Counted from the stretch's first letter, positions 15,345-25,255 are shown. The stretch: 64,000 nt of DNA from Bacillota bacterium (GCA_017577895.1 PKQY01000001.1:1-64000), one strand, 5' to 3'. Notes: generated by a model from the sequence alone, not told the origin. Numbers and translations: made by a program.

Positions 15345-16826
15345 ATGCTGTTGGCCGACATCCAACGATGGTTGATCACGGCGGAAATCCGGGGAGAGGC
15401 ATCGACCGCCATTCACGGCATTGCAGCCGATTCGCGCCGGGTCAAGCCCGGTGACTTGTTCATTTGTTTGCCGGGATTTACAGTGGACGGCCATGACTTT
15501 GCCGAACAAGCCGTCCAAAAAGGGGCTTGCGCCCTGTTGGTAGAAAGATTTTTGCCCCTGGCCGTACCCCAGTTGCGGGTCACCGATACACGGCGGGCCA
15601 TGGCCATCATCGCCGACCGTTTTTTTCGCCAACCGACGCAACAATTGCGGCTCATTGGTGTGACGGGAACGAATGGAAAAACGACCGTCACGTATTTGTT
15701 GGAAAAAATTTTTTCCGACGCAGGTCACAAAACCGGTCTCATCGGCACGATTCGACATAAGGTGGGGGATACGTGGATTCCTTCCCACAACACGACGCCG
15801 GACGCCCTCGATTTGCAACAAATGTTTCGGCAAATGGTCGATGCAGGCGCCGATTATGCAGTCATGGAAGTTTCTTCCCACGCCTTGCAATTGGGCCGGG
15901 TTCGGGGCTGTTTTTTCCGTACGGCAGTGTTTACGAATTTGAGTCGGGATCATTTGGATTTTCACGGTACGATGGAGGAATATTTGTGGGCCAAGTCCCT
16001 CTTGTTTTCCGGTTTGGGCAACAGTTACGGCGATGTGACGCAATTTGCCGTCCTCAACGCCGACGATCCGGCGGCTGATCGCTTGGCGCAAGTGACGGCC
16101 CAGCCGGTCGTCACGTACGGCGTACGGAAACCGGCGGACGTAAAGGCGCTGAAGATGGAGCTTCGGCCCGACGGAACGGTCGTGGATGTGGAGACGTTTC
16201 ATGGTGCCATCCGCTTGCGGTTGCAATTGGTCGGTCTGTTCAACGTGTACAATGCGCTGGCCGCTATGACGGTGGCGCTGTTGGAAGGTTTGGACTTGGA
16301 GCAAATCGGTGCCAGTCTGGAGCAGGTGACGGGTGTACCGGGGCGGTTTGAGCGGATCGACGAGGGCGGCGATATTCATGTCATTGTCGACTATGCCCAT
16401 ACGCCCGACAGTTTGCAAAACGTTTTGCAGGCCATCCGTGGCTTTAGCCCAGGACGGATCATTTGCGTGGTCGGCTGCGGCGGCGACCGGGACCGCGGCA
16501 AGCGGCCGCTGATGGCCCAGGTGGCGGTGGAATACAGCGATTTGGCCGTGTTCACATCGGACAATCCCCGTTCCGAAGATCCGGAGCGCATTTTGGCGGA
16601 CATGGCGGCAGGCGTATTGAACCAGTCCGGCCGCTGGATCAGCATCGTCGATCGCCGGGAAGCCATCTTTGAAGCCATCCGGCGGGCCAAGGCCGGAGAT
16701 ACGGTGTTGATCGCCGGCAAAGGACACGAAACGTACCAAATCGTCGGCCAACAGACGTTGCCCTTTGACGATCGGGAAGTGGCCCGGTTGGCGCTGCAGG
16801 AAAGAAGAAAGTCGGGAGAACGATGA
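15345..16826 (+). CDS. murE: UDP-MurNAc-L-Ala-D-Glu: meso-diaminopimelate ligase
   Basis: A 493-residue cytoplasmic Mur ligase that adds the third residue of the peptidoglycan stem. The ATP-binding P-loop is GTNGKT (108-113), followed by the carbamylated-lysine and metal region, and the amino-acid specificity motif DNPR (406-409), which selects meso-diaminopimelate rather than lysine. This predicts an A1gamma-type wall, as in Bacillus. ATG 15345 follows AAGGGGG. The stop overlaps the murF start (ATGATG), giving tight coupling. Confidence 0.97.
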   Translation: MLLADIQRWLITAEIRGEASTAIHGIAADSRRVKPGDLFICLPGFTVDGHDFAEQAVQKGACALLVERFLPLAVPQLRVTDTRRAMAIIADRFFRQPTQQLRLIGVTGTNGKTTVTYLLEKIFSDAGHKTGLIGTIRHKVGDTWIPSHNTTPDALDLQQMFRQMVDAGADYAVMEVSSHALQLGRVRGCFFRTAVFTNLSRDHLDFHGTMEEYLWAKSLLFSGLGNSYGDVTQFAVLNADDPAADRLAQVTAQPVVTYGVRKPADVKALKMELRPDGTVVDVETFHGAIRLRLQLVGLFNVYNALAAMTVALLEGLDLEQIGASLEQVTGVPGRFERIDEGGDIHVIVDYAHTPDSLQNVLQAIRGFSPGRIICVVGCGGDRDRGKRPLMAQVAVEYSDLAVFTSDNPRSEDPERILADMAAGVLNQSGRWISIVDRREAIFEAIRRAKAGDTVLIAGKGHETYQIVGQQTLPFDDREVARLALQERRKSGER

Positions 16827-18235
16827 TGAAACGCACCCTCCAACACGTGGTCAAAATGGTGGATGGCGTCTGGTGCGGGTCCGGGGAAGATCTGGCCCGG
16901 ACGTGTGATGGTGTCGTGACCGACAGCCGACAAGTAAGGCCGGGGCATTTGTTCGTGCCGCTGAAAGGGGAACGTTTTGACGGTTGTGAGTTTATCCCGG
17001 AGGCGTTAGCCAAAGGCGCCGTGGCCAGTCTTTATCCAAAGGATCGGCCGGTGCCGGCCGAGTGGACGGCCAACGGCCCGTTGCCCCTCATTTTCGTGGA
17101 TGACCCGCTGGCAGCGTTGCAGCGGATGGCTGACCGCTACCGGCAGGAATGGGGCGGACGGGTGGTGGCGATTACCGGCAGCAACGGCAAGACGACGACG
17201 AAAGATGTGACGGCGGCGGTGCTGGCGCAACAGTTCCGGGTTCATAAGACCGCCGGCAATTTGAACAATCACATCGGCTTGCCCTTGACGCTCTTGGCCA
17301 TTCCGCAAGAAGCGGAAGTAGCGGTGGTGGAGATGGGGATGAATCATCCGGGAGAAATCGCCTTTCTCTCGCGCCTCGCCCGGCCGGATGTCGGCATCAT
17401 TACGAATATCGGCGACGCCCATCTGGAGCATCTCGGTTCCCGGGAAGCCATCGCTGCCGCCAAATTGGAAATCGTTCATGGATTGAATCGGAACGGCGCT
17501 TTGATTGTCAACGGCGACGAGCCTCTGTTGCGGACGGTTCCGTATGACGGTGCGGTGTACCGGTTTGGGTTTGGGGACGGCAACGATTTGCGGCTGTTGA
17601 CGGCAGAACGGGCGGGCCGGTGGCAAACCCGGTTTACGACGAACCGGACCGTTCACCCGTTGACGGTGCCGCTCATCGGCCGGCATATGTTGCAAAATGT
17701 GCTGGCCGCCGTCTTGTGCGCCCTCTACTTTGGCCTTTCGGAATCGCAAATTCAGCAAGGCTTGCAGGCAGTCCAACTGAGCGGGATGCGCATGGAACCC
17801 CAAAAAGGGCCCAACGGCATGCAAATCTTAATGGATGCTTACAACGCCAGCCCGACCTCCATGCGGGCGGCGCTGGAGTTGTTGGCCGAATTGGACGGTT
17901 TTTCCATCAAACTGGCGTTGCTCGGCGATATGTTGGAACTCGGTGCACAAGAAGAGACCTTGCATCGGCAAGTGGCCCATCAATTGTCGCCGTCGTGGTT
18001 GGACGGCTTGTTCACGTACGGTTCCCGTGCCCGTTGGATTTCCTTGGAGGCTGAGCGGCTCGGTTTTCCCGTTGACCGGATTTTCCATACGGACGATCCG
18101 CAAGTGATGGCGCAGGCGTTGCGGTCTTGGACCAAACCGGGAACGGTGTTGCTGGTTAAGGGTTCGCGGGGCATGCGGATGGAGAAGATTATCGAAGCGT
18201 TGCGAGGGGAAGGTTCATGGACATTCGGCCAATGA
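16823..18235 (+). CDS. murF: UDP-MurNAc-tripeptide D-alanyl-D-alanine ligase
   Basis: A 470-residue Mur ligase that adds D-Ala-D-Ala to complete the UDP-MurNAc-pentapeptide. P-loop GSNGKT lies at 119-124, with AGNLNNHIGLP, EMGMNHPGEI and the C-terminal DAYNASPTSM motif, all family hallmarks. ATG 16823 overlaps the murE stop by four bases; ATG 16826 is an equal alternative. The 3' end overlaps mraY by 19 bases. Confidence 0.97.
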   Translation: MMKRTLQHVVKMVDGVWCGSGEDLARTCDGVVTDSRQVRPGHLFVPLKGERFDGCEFIPEALAKGAVASLYPKDRPVPAEWTANGPLPLIFVDDPLAALQRMADRYRQEWGGRVVAITGSNGKTTTKDVTAAVLAQQFRVHKTAGNLNNHIGLPLTLLAIPQEAEVAVVEMGMNHPGEIAFLSRLARPDVGIITNIGDAHLEHLGSREAIAAAKLEIVHGLNRNGALIVNGDEPLLRTVPYDGAVYRFGFGDGNDLRLLTAERAGRWQTRFTTNRTVHPLTVPLIGRHMLQNVLAAVLCALYFGLSESQIQQGLQAVQLSGMRMEPQKGPNGMQILMDAYNASPTSMRAALELLAELDGFSIKLALLGDMLELGAQEETLHRQVAHQLSPSWLDGLFTYGSRARWISLEAERLGFPVDRIFHTDDPQVMAQALRSWTKPGTVLLVKGSRGMRMEKIIEALRGEGSWTFGQ

Positions 18236-19179
18236 TTTTGACGGTGTTTGCAGCATTTATGCTCGCCCTTCTCCTTTCGCCTTTGTTCATCCCGGTGTTG
18301 CGTCGGCTGAAGTTTCGGCAATACATCCGGGAAGAAGGGCCTAAAGGGCATCAAAAAAAGGCCGGGACGCCGACCATGGGCGGCCTCGTCATTATGTTGG
18401 CCGCGTTGTTGACCACGTTTCTGTTTGCCGAAATGACGCCGGAGTTGGGCGTCTTGTTGTTGTCAATGCTCGGGTACGGCCTCATCGGTTTTTTGGACGA
18501 TTTCATCAAAGTCGTGTTGAAGCGGAACCTCGGTTTGACGGCGACGCAAAAACTGTTCATGCAGCTCTTGTTGGCGTTGACCGTGTTTTTGTTCTTGCAA
18601 CGGATGAATCACCCGTTTGCGGTGACCATCCCTGGTACCACTTGGGAAATCGACCTGGGGTGGGCGTATTTTCTCCTCCTCATTCTCATCAATTTGGCGA
18701 CGACCAATGCCGTCAATTTGACCGACGGGCTGGACGGGCTGTTGGCCGGGACGTCGGCGATTACGTTTGCGGCTTATGCCATCATTGCATGGGTGTATAT
18801 GAAACCGGAAGTGGCGCTCTTCAGTTGCGCCATGATGGGGGCGGTGTTGGGCTTTCTCGTCTTTAATGCCCATCCGGCGAAAGTGTTTATGGGCGACACC
18901 GGTTCATTGGCCATCGGCGGGGCGCTGGCGGCCATCGCTGTCTTGACGAAAACCGAATTGTTGCTCATCGTCATCGGCGGCGTGTACGTCATCGAAGCGC
19001 TGTCGGTGATTATCCAGGTCGTTTCTTACAAATTGCGCAAAAAACGGGTGTTTCGGATGAGCCCCATCCATCACCATTTTGAGTTGTCGGGCTGGTCCGA
19101 ATGGCGGGTGGTCGTGACGTTTTGGCTGGTCGGCTTTTTGTTTGCCGGATTCGGCCTTTATTTAGGAGTGTTGGTCTGA
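18217..19179 (+). CDS. mraY: Phospho-MurNAc-pentapeptide transferase
   Basis: A 320-residue polytopic membrane enzyme that transfers phospho-MurNAc-pentapeptide to undecaprenyl phosphate, giving lipid I. About ten membrane helices are predicted. Conserved signatures are TPTMGGL, LIGFLDDFIKV (Asp pair), NAVNLTDGLDGL and SPIHHHFEL. It starts inside murF, with GAGGGGAAGG upstream, and its stop overlaps the murD start (TGATG). It follows directly on the MurE/MurF cytoplasmic steps. Confidence 0.97.
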   Translation: MDIRPMILTVFAAFMLALLLSPLFIPVLRRLKFRQYIREEGPKGHQKKAGTPTMGGLVIMLAALLTTFLFAEMTPELGVLLLSMLGYGLIGFLDDFIKVVLKRNLGLTATQKLFMQLLLALTVFLFLQRMNHPFAVTIPGTTWEIDLGWAYFLLLILINLATTNAVNLTDGLDGLLAGTSAITFAAYAIIAWVYMKPEVALFSCAMMGAVLGFLVFNAHPAKVFMGDTGSLAIGGALAAIAVLTKTELLLIVIGGVYVIEALSVIIQVVSYKLRKKRVFRMSPIHHHFELSGWSEWRVVVTFWLVGFLFAGFGLYLGVLV

Positions 19180-20555
19180 TGCGTTTTCCCCGTTCATGGT
19201 TTGCGGACAAACACGTCGTCGTTCTCGGTTTGGCCAAGAGCGGATTGGCGGCGGCCAAGTTGTTGCGCCGTTTGGGCGCCCATGTGACGGTCAACGATCA
19301 AAAGCCGGAAGAACGAATTCCCGCCGAGGAGAAGCGGCTGCTGGCCGAATGGGGCGTGCAGTGTGTCTGGGGCGGCCATCCGCCGGGATTGATCACGCCG
19401 GATGTGGACTTGGTGGTGAAAAATCCGGGCATTCCCTATGCGATTGCACCGGTCCAGGACGCCTGCCGCCTCGGCATTCCGGTGGTCACCGAAGTGGAGT
19501 TGGGCTGGCAGTGGACCTCGTCTCCCGTCATTGGCATTACCGGTTCCAACGGAAAGACGACGACGACCACGCTGATCGGCGAGATATTGCGCCAAGCCGG
19601 GCAAAAAGTGCACGTGGTGGGCAACATCGGCCAAGTGATGTCGGAAGTGGCCTTTGACTCGCGGCCGGATGAGACGTTGGTGGTGGAACTGAGCAGTTTT
19701 CAGCTCATGGGCACGGTGGAGTTTCGCCCGAAGGTGGCAGTGCTGACCAATGTGTATCCGGCCCACTTGGATTATCATCAGACGATGGATGCGTATGTGG
19801 CGGCCAAGTGCAAGTTGTTTGCGAATCAACAGGCGACGGATGCGGCGGTCCTGAATGCGGATCAGGAGCTCAGCCATCGCATCGCGCCGCAGCTGCCCAG
19901 CCGGGTGTACTGGTTCAGTCTGCGGGGACCGGTGGCAGCCGGTATCTATGTGGAAGAGGATCAGATTTATTGGCAGCCGCAAGAAGGTCCACGGGAAAGG
20001 CTGTTTTCCCGGGCGGATGTGGCCATCAAAGGTGAACACAATTTGGCCAATTTGTTGTCGGCCGCGGCGGCGGCCCTCATTTACGGCATCCCGAGCGAGG
20101 CAATTCGTGCGGTGGCCCAATCCTTTATGGGTGTCGAACACCGGCTGGAATTCGTGCGGGAAGTGGCGGGCGTGGCCTATTACAACGATTCCAAGGCGAC
20201 CAATACGACGGCGGCCATGACCGCTTTGCGTTCGTTTCCGGAAGGCGTGACGTGGATCGCCGGCGGCTTAGACCGGGGGATTTCTTTTGATGACATGATT
20301 CCGACGGTGCGTCAGCATGTGCGCCGCGTCATCGCCTACGGCCAGACGCGGGAGCAGATTGTCTCCATGTGCCGGCAAGCGGGAGTAGAGCAATGTTTTA
20401 CGGTCGAAGATGTGGAGGAAGCGGTGCGCCTGGCGCACCGGCTGACACCGGCGGGGGAAGTGGTTTTGCTTTCACCGGCTTGCGCCAGTTGGGACTTGTA
20501 CCGTTCCTTTGAGGAACGGGGTCATATCTTTAAACAAGCGGTGCATAAGCTCTAG
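19179..20555 (+). CDS. murD: UDP-MurNAc-L-alanine: D-glutamate ligase
   Basis: A 458-residue Mur ligase that adds D-Glu to UDP-MurNAc-L-Ala. The N-terminal Rossmann-like domain begins VVVLGLAKSGLAAA, the ATPase P-loop is GSNGKT (122-127), and the C-terminal domain contains YYNDSKATN and the SPACASWD motif. The ATG at 19179 overlaps the mraY stop and has TTAGGAGTG about 9 bases upstream. An in-frame extension upstream into mraY is not credible. Confidence 0.97.
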   Translation: MRFPRSWFADKHVVVLGLAKSGLAAAKLLRRLGAHVTVNDQKPEERIPAEEKRLLAEWGVQCVWGGHPPGLITPDVDLVVKNPGIPYAIAPVQDACRLGIPVVTEVELGWQWTSSPVIGITGSNGKTTTTTLIGEILRQAGQKVHVVGNIGQVMSEVAFDSRPDETLVVELSSFQLMGTVEFRPKVAVLTNVYPAHLDYHQTMDAYVAAKCKLFANQQATDAAVLNADQELSHRIAPQLPSRVYWFSLRGPVAAGIYVEEDQIYWQPQEGPRERLFSRADVAIKGEHNLANLLSAAAAALIYGIPSEAIRAVAQSFMGVEHRLEFVREVAGVAYYNDSKATNTTAAMTALRSFPEGVTWIAGGLDRGISFDDMIPTVRQHVRRVIAYGQTREQIVSMCRQAGVEQCFTVEDVEEAVRLAHRLTPAGEVVLLSPACASWDLYRSFEERGHIFKQAVHKL

Positions 20556-20602
20556 TATGTATGGATGATCGTGGACACGCCGGGGCAAGGCGGGGTGAAA
20601 GG

Positions 20603-21712
20603 ATGCGGCGTAAAGCGCCGGATTTTTTGCTCATGGTCAGCGTCATGGGACTGTTGGCCATCGGCATCGTCATGGTGTACAGCTCCAGCGCCGTATTGGC
20701 CGAATATCAGCAAGGCGATTCGTTTTATTACGTGAAACGGCAACTGCTGTTTGCCGTCTTAGGTCTCGTTTCCATGTATACCTTGATGAACATCGACTAT
20801 TGGGTATGGCGGCGATGGGCCGGTTGGCTGTTGTTGGGTTGTTTTTTGCTGCTCGTCATCGTCTTAATACCGGGTGTCGGTCTCGTGCGGGGCGGCGCCC
20901 GCAGTTGGCTCGGCGTCGGTGCGTTTAGCATCCAACCGGCGGAATTCGTCAAACTGGCCATTATCCTTTACTTGGCGCACATGATGGCCAACCATCCGGA
21001 ACGCATCCCGAGTTTTTGGCGGGGGATGGTTCCCGCCTTGTTCCTGTCCGGTTCGGCCTTTGCGCTGATCATGATGCAGCCGGATTTGGGCACCGGTACG
21101 GTGTTGATGGCGACGACGGTGGTCATGCTGTTTGCCGCGGGAAGCCGCATGCTCCATTTAGGCGGGTTGGCGATCTTGGGCATCGTGGCATTTGCCGCCT
21201 TGATTGCAGCGGCGCCGTACCGGATGCAACGGATTATCGCCTTTCTGGATCCGTGGCAAGACCCCCAAGGAGCCGGTTATCAATTGATCCAATCGCTGTA
21301 CGCCATCGGCCCCGGCGGACTGATGGGGCTCGGTTTGGGAAAAAGCATCCAAAAGTTCGGTTATTTGCCGGAACCGCAGACCGATTTTATTTTTTCGATT
21401 TTGGCGGAGGAATTGGGCTTCTTGGGCGCCGGTTTTGTATTGGTGTTGTTTGCCGTGATGGCCTGGCGCGGCGTTCGGGTGGCCATGTATGCCCCGGACT
21501 TTTACGGCAGTTTGGTGGCCATCGGGATCATCGCCATGATCATGATCCAGGTCGTGATCAACATCGGCGTGGTGACTGGCTTGTTGCCAGTCACCGGTAT
21601 CACGCTGCCGTTTTTGAGTTATGGCGGTTCGTCATTGACCATCGTGTTGACGGCCGTTGGCTTGTTGTTAAACATTTCTCGGCATGCCCAGCCGTTTCCC
21701 GTCCGCCTATAA
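20603..21712 (+). CDS. spoVE: SEDS-family glycosyltransferase SpoVE/FtsW
   Basis: A 369-residue polytopic SEDS protein that polymerises lipid II into glycan together with a class B PBP. The sequence follows B. subtilis SpoVE closely throughout: MVYSSSAVLAEY, GVGAFSIQPAEFVKLA, MQPDLGTGTV, YLPEPQTDFIF and TGITLPFLSYGGSSL. Sitting between murD and murG, as spoVE does, it is probably the partner of SpoVD, though it may also serve vegetative division. ATG 20603 is chosen by alignment with homologues; its SD is close, and an ATG at 20561 cannot be excluded. Confidence 0.93.
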   Translation: MRRKAPDFLLMVSVMGLLAIGIVMVYSSSAVLAEYQQGDSFYYVKRQLLFAVLGLVSMYTLMNIDYWVWRRWAGWLLLGCFLLLVIVLIPGVGLVRGGARSWLGVGAFSIQPAEFVKLAIILYLAHMMANHPERIPSFWRGMVPALFLSGSAFALIMMQPDLGTGTVLMATTVVMLFAAGSRMLHLGGLAILGIVAFAALIAAAPYRMQRIIAFLDPWQDPQGAGYQLIQSLYAIGPGGLMGLGLGKSIQKFGYLPEPQTDFIFSILAEELGFLGAGFVLVLFAVMAWRGVRVAMYAPDFYGSLVAIGIIAMIMIQVVINIGVVTGLLPVTGITLPFLSYGGSSLTIVLTAVGLLLNISRHAQPFPVRL

Positions 21713-21770
21713 TCCAAAGTTTGAACGGGCGTGAATTTGCGGTGACGTGAGAGAGGAAGGCGGGTTGGTG

Positions 21771-22883
21771 ATGAAGCTGTTGTTGTCCGGCGGAGGCACC
21801 GGCGGCCACATTTATCCGGCTTTGGCGGTGGGCCGTGAATGGTTGCGGATGTCCCCGGAAAACGAAGTGATGTACATTGGCACGCGGCGGGGACTGGAAA
21901 ACGAGATCGTCCCCAAAGCGGGATTTTCTTTTGCCACCATCGAGATAAAAGGCTTCAAACGGTCCTTCAGTTTGGACAATTTGCAAACGGTGCGGCTTTT
22001 TTTTCGCGGCGTTCGGGTGGCCAAAGGGCTGTTGCGGGAATTTCGCCCCGATGTGGTGCTCGGAACCGGGGGATATGTGGCCGGGCCCGTGTTGGTAGCG
22101 GCCCATCAATTGAACATTCCGGTGGCCATCCACGAACAAAACGTCATCCCGGGGCTGACCAACCGGTTTTTGTCCCGTTATGCGTCGCTCATTGCCGTCA
22201 GTTTTCCCGGAACGGAGCGGCATTTTCCGGCCCGGAAAACGCGGCTGTTCGGCAATCCGCGGGCTTCGGAAGTGGTCCGGGCGGATCCGCAAAAAGCGTG
22301 GGCGCTGCTGTCTAAACCTTCGGGAGGCAAACTCGTCTTGATCGTCGGCGGCAGTCGGGGAGCGGAAGCCATCAACGACGCCTTTTTGTCCATCATCCCC
22401 CGTTTGTCTGCCATCCCCGATACGCATTTCGTCTACGTGTCGGGGAAAGTGCACTATGAACGCATCTCCCGTCTGGCGGAAGAACAGCTGGCTTGTCACC
22501 CGGAGGTCCGTCGGCAGTTGACCATTTTTCCGTTTCTCGACGAGATGCCGGAAATGCTGGCTGCCTCGACGCTGGTCATCAGCCGTGCGGGTGCGACCAT
22601 CTTGTCCGAATTGACGGCGCTGGGGCGGCCGGCCATTCTCATTCCGTCCCCGTATGTGACGAACAACCATCAGGAAAAAAATGCAGCGTGGTTGACCGAA
22701 GCGGGAGCGGCGGTCATGATTCGGGAACGGGAGTTGACCGGAGAGCGGCTTTTTGCCGAGATGAAACAGTTGTTGGAGCAGCCGCAACGGTTGAGTGCCA
22801 TGGCACAGGCTTCCCGAGGTCTTGGTCGGCCGGATGCCTGCCCACAGCTTTGTCGGGCGTTGGCCGAATTGGCCCGGCGTTAG
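21771..22883 (+). CDS. murG: Undecaprenyldiphospho-MurNAc-pentapeptide GlcNAc transferase
   Basis: A 370-residue GT28 glycosyltransferase on the inner membrane face that adds GlcNAc to lipid I, forming lipid II. The start motif LLLSGGGTGGHIYPAL, the GTGGYVAGPV loop, AIHEQNVIPGLTNR, GGSRGAEAIND and SRAGATILSE are all present. ATG 21771 places the protein start as in homologues, with AGGAAGG upstream. It follows spoVE after about 60 bases and precedes murB by 115 bases. Confidence 0.97.
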   Translation: MKLLLSGGGTGGHIYPALAVGREWLRMSPENEVMYIGTRRGLENEIVPKAGFSFATIEIKGFKRSFSLDNLQTVRLFFRGVRVAKGLLREFRPDVVLGTGGYVAGPVLVAAHQLNIPVAIHEQNVIPGLTNRFLSRYASLIAVSFPGTERHFPARKTRLFGNPRASEVVRADPQKAWALLSKPSGGKLVLIVGGSRGAEAINDAFLSIIPRLSAIPDTHFVYVSGKVHYERISRLAEEQLACHPEVRRQLTIFPFLDEMPEMLAASTLVISRAGATILSELTALGRPAILIPSPYVTNNHQEKNAAWLTEAGAAVMIRERELTGERLFAEMKQLLEQPQRLSAMAQASRGLGRPDACPQLCRALAELARR

Positions 22884-22997
22884 GCAGGTGTCACCGTCTG
22901 CCCCATTTGCATACGATAAGTCAGCACGTTCCCTCTCCCACGTCGGTCGACCGTCCACGTCTGTTTTGAACTACCACCGGCAGGAGGTTGGCGTAGG

Positions 22998-23897
22998 ATG
23001 CGTGAATTGGCGAACCGGTTGAAAAGCTTGATGATCGGACAAGTGACGGAAAAGGAACCTTTGGCCAACCATACCACGTGGAAAGTCGGTGGGCCAGCGG
23101 ATCTTTTCGTCGTTCCGGACGATCAAGAAAAACTGCAATTGGCCATGCAGCATATTTACGAGGCGGCCGTTCCGTGGCTCGTCATCGGCCGGGGTTCCAA
23201 TTTGCTTGTGCGGGACGGCGGGTTTCGCGGCGTGGTCTTGTCATTGGAACGATTGAACAAGGTCCGCTTCGAAGGCAATTTGTTGATCGTGGAGGCCGGT
23301 TGCTCCTTCGTTCGCGCTGCGGTGTTGGCGGCCCAACAAGGGTTGGGCGGCCTCGAATTTGCGGGAGGCATTCCCGGCAGTGTCGGTGGCGCGGTGTATA
23401 TGAACGCAGGAGCCCACGGTTCCGACGTGTCGCAAGTGTTGGAGACAGTGACCGTGCTGACGGAAAAAGGTCCGGTCCGCATGAGAAAGGAAGAGATGGG
23501 CTTTGCTTATCGCACATCCCGCTTGCAGCAAGAACCCGGGATTGTGACGGAAGCCGTCTTTCGCCTACACCCGGCCGATCGCGCCGAGATTGCGGAGAAA
23601 ATGCGGCAATATCGATTGAAAAGGCTCCAAACCCAACCGTTGAACATGCCATGCGCCGGCAGCGTGTTTCGCAATCCGCCGGGGGATTACGCGGCCCGAC
23701 TCATTGAAGCCGCCGGTTTGAAAGGGATGACGGTGGGCGGAGCGCAAATTTCCCAAATGCATGCCAATTTTATCGTCAATCTCGGGCATGCGACGGCCAA
23801 GGACATCTTGACGTTAATGGCCTATTGTCAACAAGTCGTTTACGAAAAGTACGGGGTTCAGTTGCATGCGGAAGTGCGGATCGCGGGCGAGGACTGA
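22998..23897 (+). CDS. murB: UDP-N-acetylenolpyruvoylglucosamine reductase
   Basis: A 299-residue FAD enzyme that reduces UDP-GlcNAc-enolpyruvate to UDP-MurNAc with NADPH. FAD-binding segments HTTWKVGGPADLF, IGRGSNLLVRDGGFRG and GLEFAGGIPGSVGGAVYMNAG are visible. The catalytic serine region is CAGSVFRNP and the C-terminal HANFIVN is conserved. Strong SD CAGGAGGTTGG. The 115 bases upstream hold no gene; a 10-bp palindrome (22944-22953) is the only visible element. murA follows and supplies its substrate. Confidence 0.96.
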   Translation: MRELANRLKSLMIGQVTEKEPLANHTTWKVGGPADLFVVPDDQEKLQLAMQHIYEAAVPWLVIGRGSNLLVRDGGFRGVVLSLERLNKVRFEGNLLIVEAGCSFVRAAVLAAQQGLGGLEFAGGIPGSVGGAVYMNAGAHGSDVSQVLETVTVLTEKGPVRMRKEEMGFAYRTSRLQQEPGIVTEAVFRLHPADRAEIAEKMRQYRLKRLQTQPLNMPCAGSVFRNPPGDYAARLIEAAGLKGMTVGGAQISQMHANFIVNLGHATAKDILTLMAYCQQVVYEKYGVQLHAEVRIAGED

Positions 23898-23914
23898 CAT
23901 GCGGGGGTGAGACG

Positions 23915-25171
23915 TTGGAGTTTGTCATACAAGGGGGAAGACCACTGAGCGGTTCACTCCGCGTTCATGGCGCGAAAAATTCGGCATTGCCCATCTTGGC
24001 GGCGACGGTGTTGGCCGACGGCCGTTTTGAGTTGTTTGATTTCCCGCAATTGAGCGACGTGAACACGATGTTGCAAATTTTAGAGGCGTTAGGCATCCGA
24101 AAACTCCGACATGACAAAGACGTCGTCTTGGATACGAGCACCCTTTCTTCCTCCGTCGTGCCGGAGTCGTTGATGAGTCAAATGCGTTCCTCCATCTTTT
24201 TGATGGGTCCCTTGTTGGCCCGGTTCGGTGAAGTCACCGTTTCCCGGCCCGGTGGCTGCGCCATTGGGGAGCGGCGCATCGACTTGCATTTGGATGGCTT
24301 GGAACGGATGGGAGCGGAAATTATTCAGCAAAATGGCCGCCTGATCTGCCGAGCGCCGCGGTTGTACGGAACGACCATCTATCTCGATTATCCGAGTGTC
24401 GGCGCGACGGAGAACTTGATGATGGCGGCGACGCTGGCTGTCGGCGAAACGGTGATCCACCACGCGGCCAAAGAGCCGGAAATCGTGGATTTGGCGCGTT
24501 TTCTTAACGCCATGGGGGCCAAAATCAAAGGCAGCGGCACCGATACCATCGTCATTCAAGGGGTGTCGAAACTGCACCCCACATCGTACAAAGTCATCCC
24601 CGACCGCATCGTGACCGGCACCATGATGCTGGCGGGCGCCATGACCAATGGAGAAGTGTGGCTGGAAAACGTCATTCCCGACCATGTGCGCATCTTGATG
24701 GAGTTATTGCAACAGGCCGGGTGTATTGTTGAAGAAGGCGAAAACACCATCTATGTCAAAGGAACCGGACGGCCGAAGGCGATAAAAAAAGTGACGACGT
24801 CCCCGTACCCCGGTTTTCCGACCGACTTGCAAGCGCAGATGATGGCTTTCTTGAGCATCGCCGAAGGGGTCAGCATCGTGAAAGAGACGGTGTTTGATGC
24901 TCGCTTCCGCCATGTCAACGAATTGAATCGGATGGGGGCATCCATCTACGTTGATTTGAATACGGCGTTTATCCGCGGTGTCGAACGACTGACAGGAGCC
25001 GTGGTGGAAGCTTCCGATTTGCGGGCCGGTGCGGCGCTGGTCTTGGCCGGCTTGGTGGCCGAAGGCCAGACCCGGGTGCAACAGATCCATCACATCGATC
25101 GGGGTTATGAAAATTTGGAACACTCCTTGCGGCAGTTGGGAGCCATTATTTCGCGAAAAACGGTAGAATGA
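23915..25171 (+). CDS. murA: UDP-N-acetylglucosamine 1-carboxyvinyltransferase
   Basis: A 418-residue enzyme that transfers enolpyruvyl from PEP to UDP-GlcNAc, the first committed step of peptidoglycan synthesis and the fosfomycin target. GAKNSALPIL holds the substrate-binding lysine, and PGGCAIG carries the catalytic cysteine at residue 115, the same number as in E. coli. Cys at this site predicts fosfomycin sensitivity of the enzyme. TTG 23915 gives the normal N-terminus and has GGGGGTGA upstream. A long hairpin begins 4 bases after the stop. Confidence 0.97.
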   Translation: MEFVIQGGRPLSGSLRVHGAKNSALPILAATVLADGRFELFDFPQLSDVNTMLQILEALGIRKLRHDKDVVLDTSTLSSSVVPESLMSQMRSSIFLMGPLLARFGEVTVSRPGGCAIGERRIDLHLDGLERMGAEIIQQNGRLICRAPRLYGTTIYLDYPSVGATENLMMAATLAVGETVIHHAAKEPEIVDLARFLNAMGAKIKGSGTDTIVIQGVSKLHPTSYKVIPDRIVTGTMMLAGAMTNGEVWLENVIPDHVRILMELLQQAGCIVEEGENTIYVKGTGRPKAIKKVTTSPYPGFPTDLQAQMMAFLSIAEGVSIVKETVFDARFRHVNELNRMGASIYVDLNTAFIRGVERLTGAVVEASDLRAGAALVLAGLVAEGQTRVQQIHHIDRGYENLEHSLRQLGAIISRKTVE

Positions 25172-25175
25172 GAGA

Positions 25176-25220
25176 AAAGGAGCGGTGTATAATTGAAGTA
25201 CAGTTATACATCGCTTCTTT
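25176..25220 (+). terminator. Long hairpin between murA and divIB (terminator or attenuator)
   Basis: Bases 25176-25192 pair with 25204-25220 through 17 consecutive pairs (two G-U) around an 11-base loop. The downstream strand is T-rich (TTCTTT, then CGTTTATTGTT) but has no clean T-run. A near-TATAAT sits inside the left arm, so the region may also contribute a promoter. It separates the mur genes from divIB. Confidence 0.6.
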
Positions 25221-25230
25221 CGTTTATTGT

Positions 25231-25255
25231 TCGACGTTTGGGTTGTAAACGACGA
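25231..25255 (+). repeat. Second small inverted repeat before divIB
   Basis: TCGACGTTT (25231-25239) and AAACGACGA (25247-25255) are inverted repeats with one mismatch in nine, ending about 10 bases before the divIB start. It covers the place where an SD would be expected. Confidence 0.5.

Noticed and set aside
22944..22953. Palindrome CGGTCGACCG in the murG-murB gap
   Set aside because: Ten bases, GC-rich, no second copy nearby and no promoter overlap; can occur by chance.
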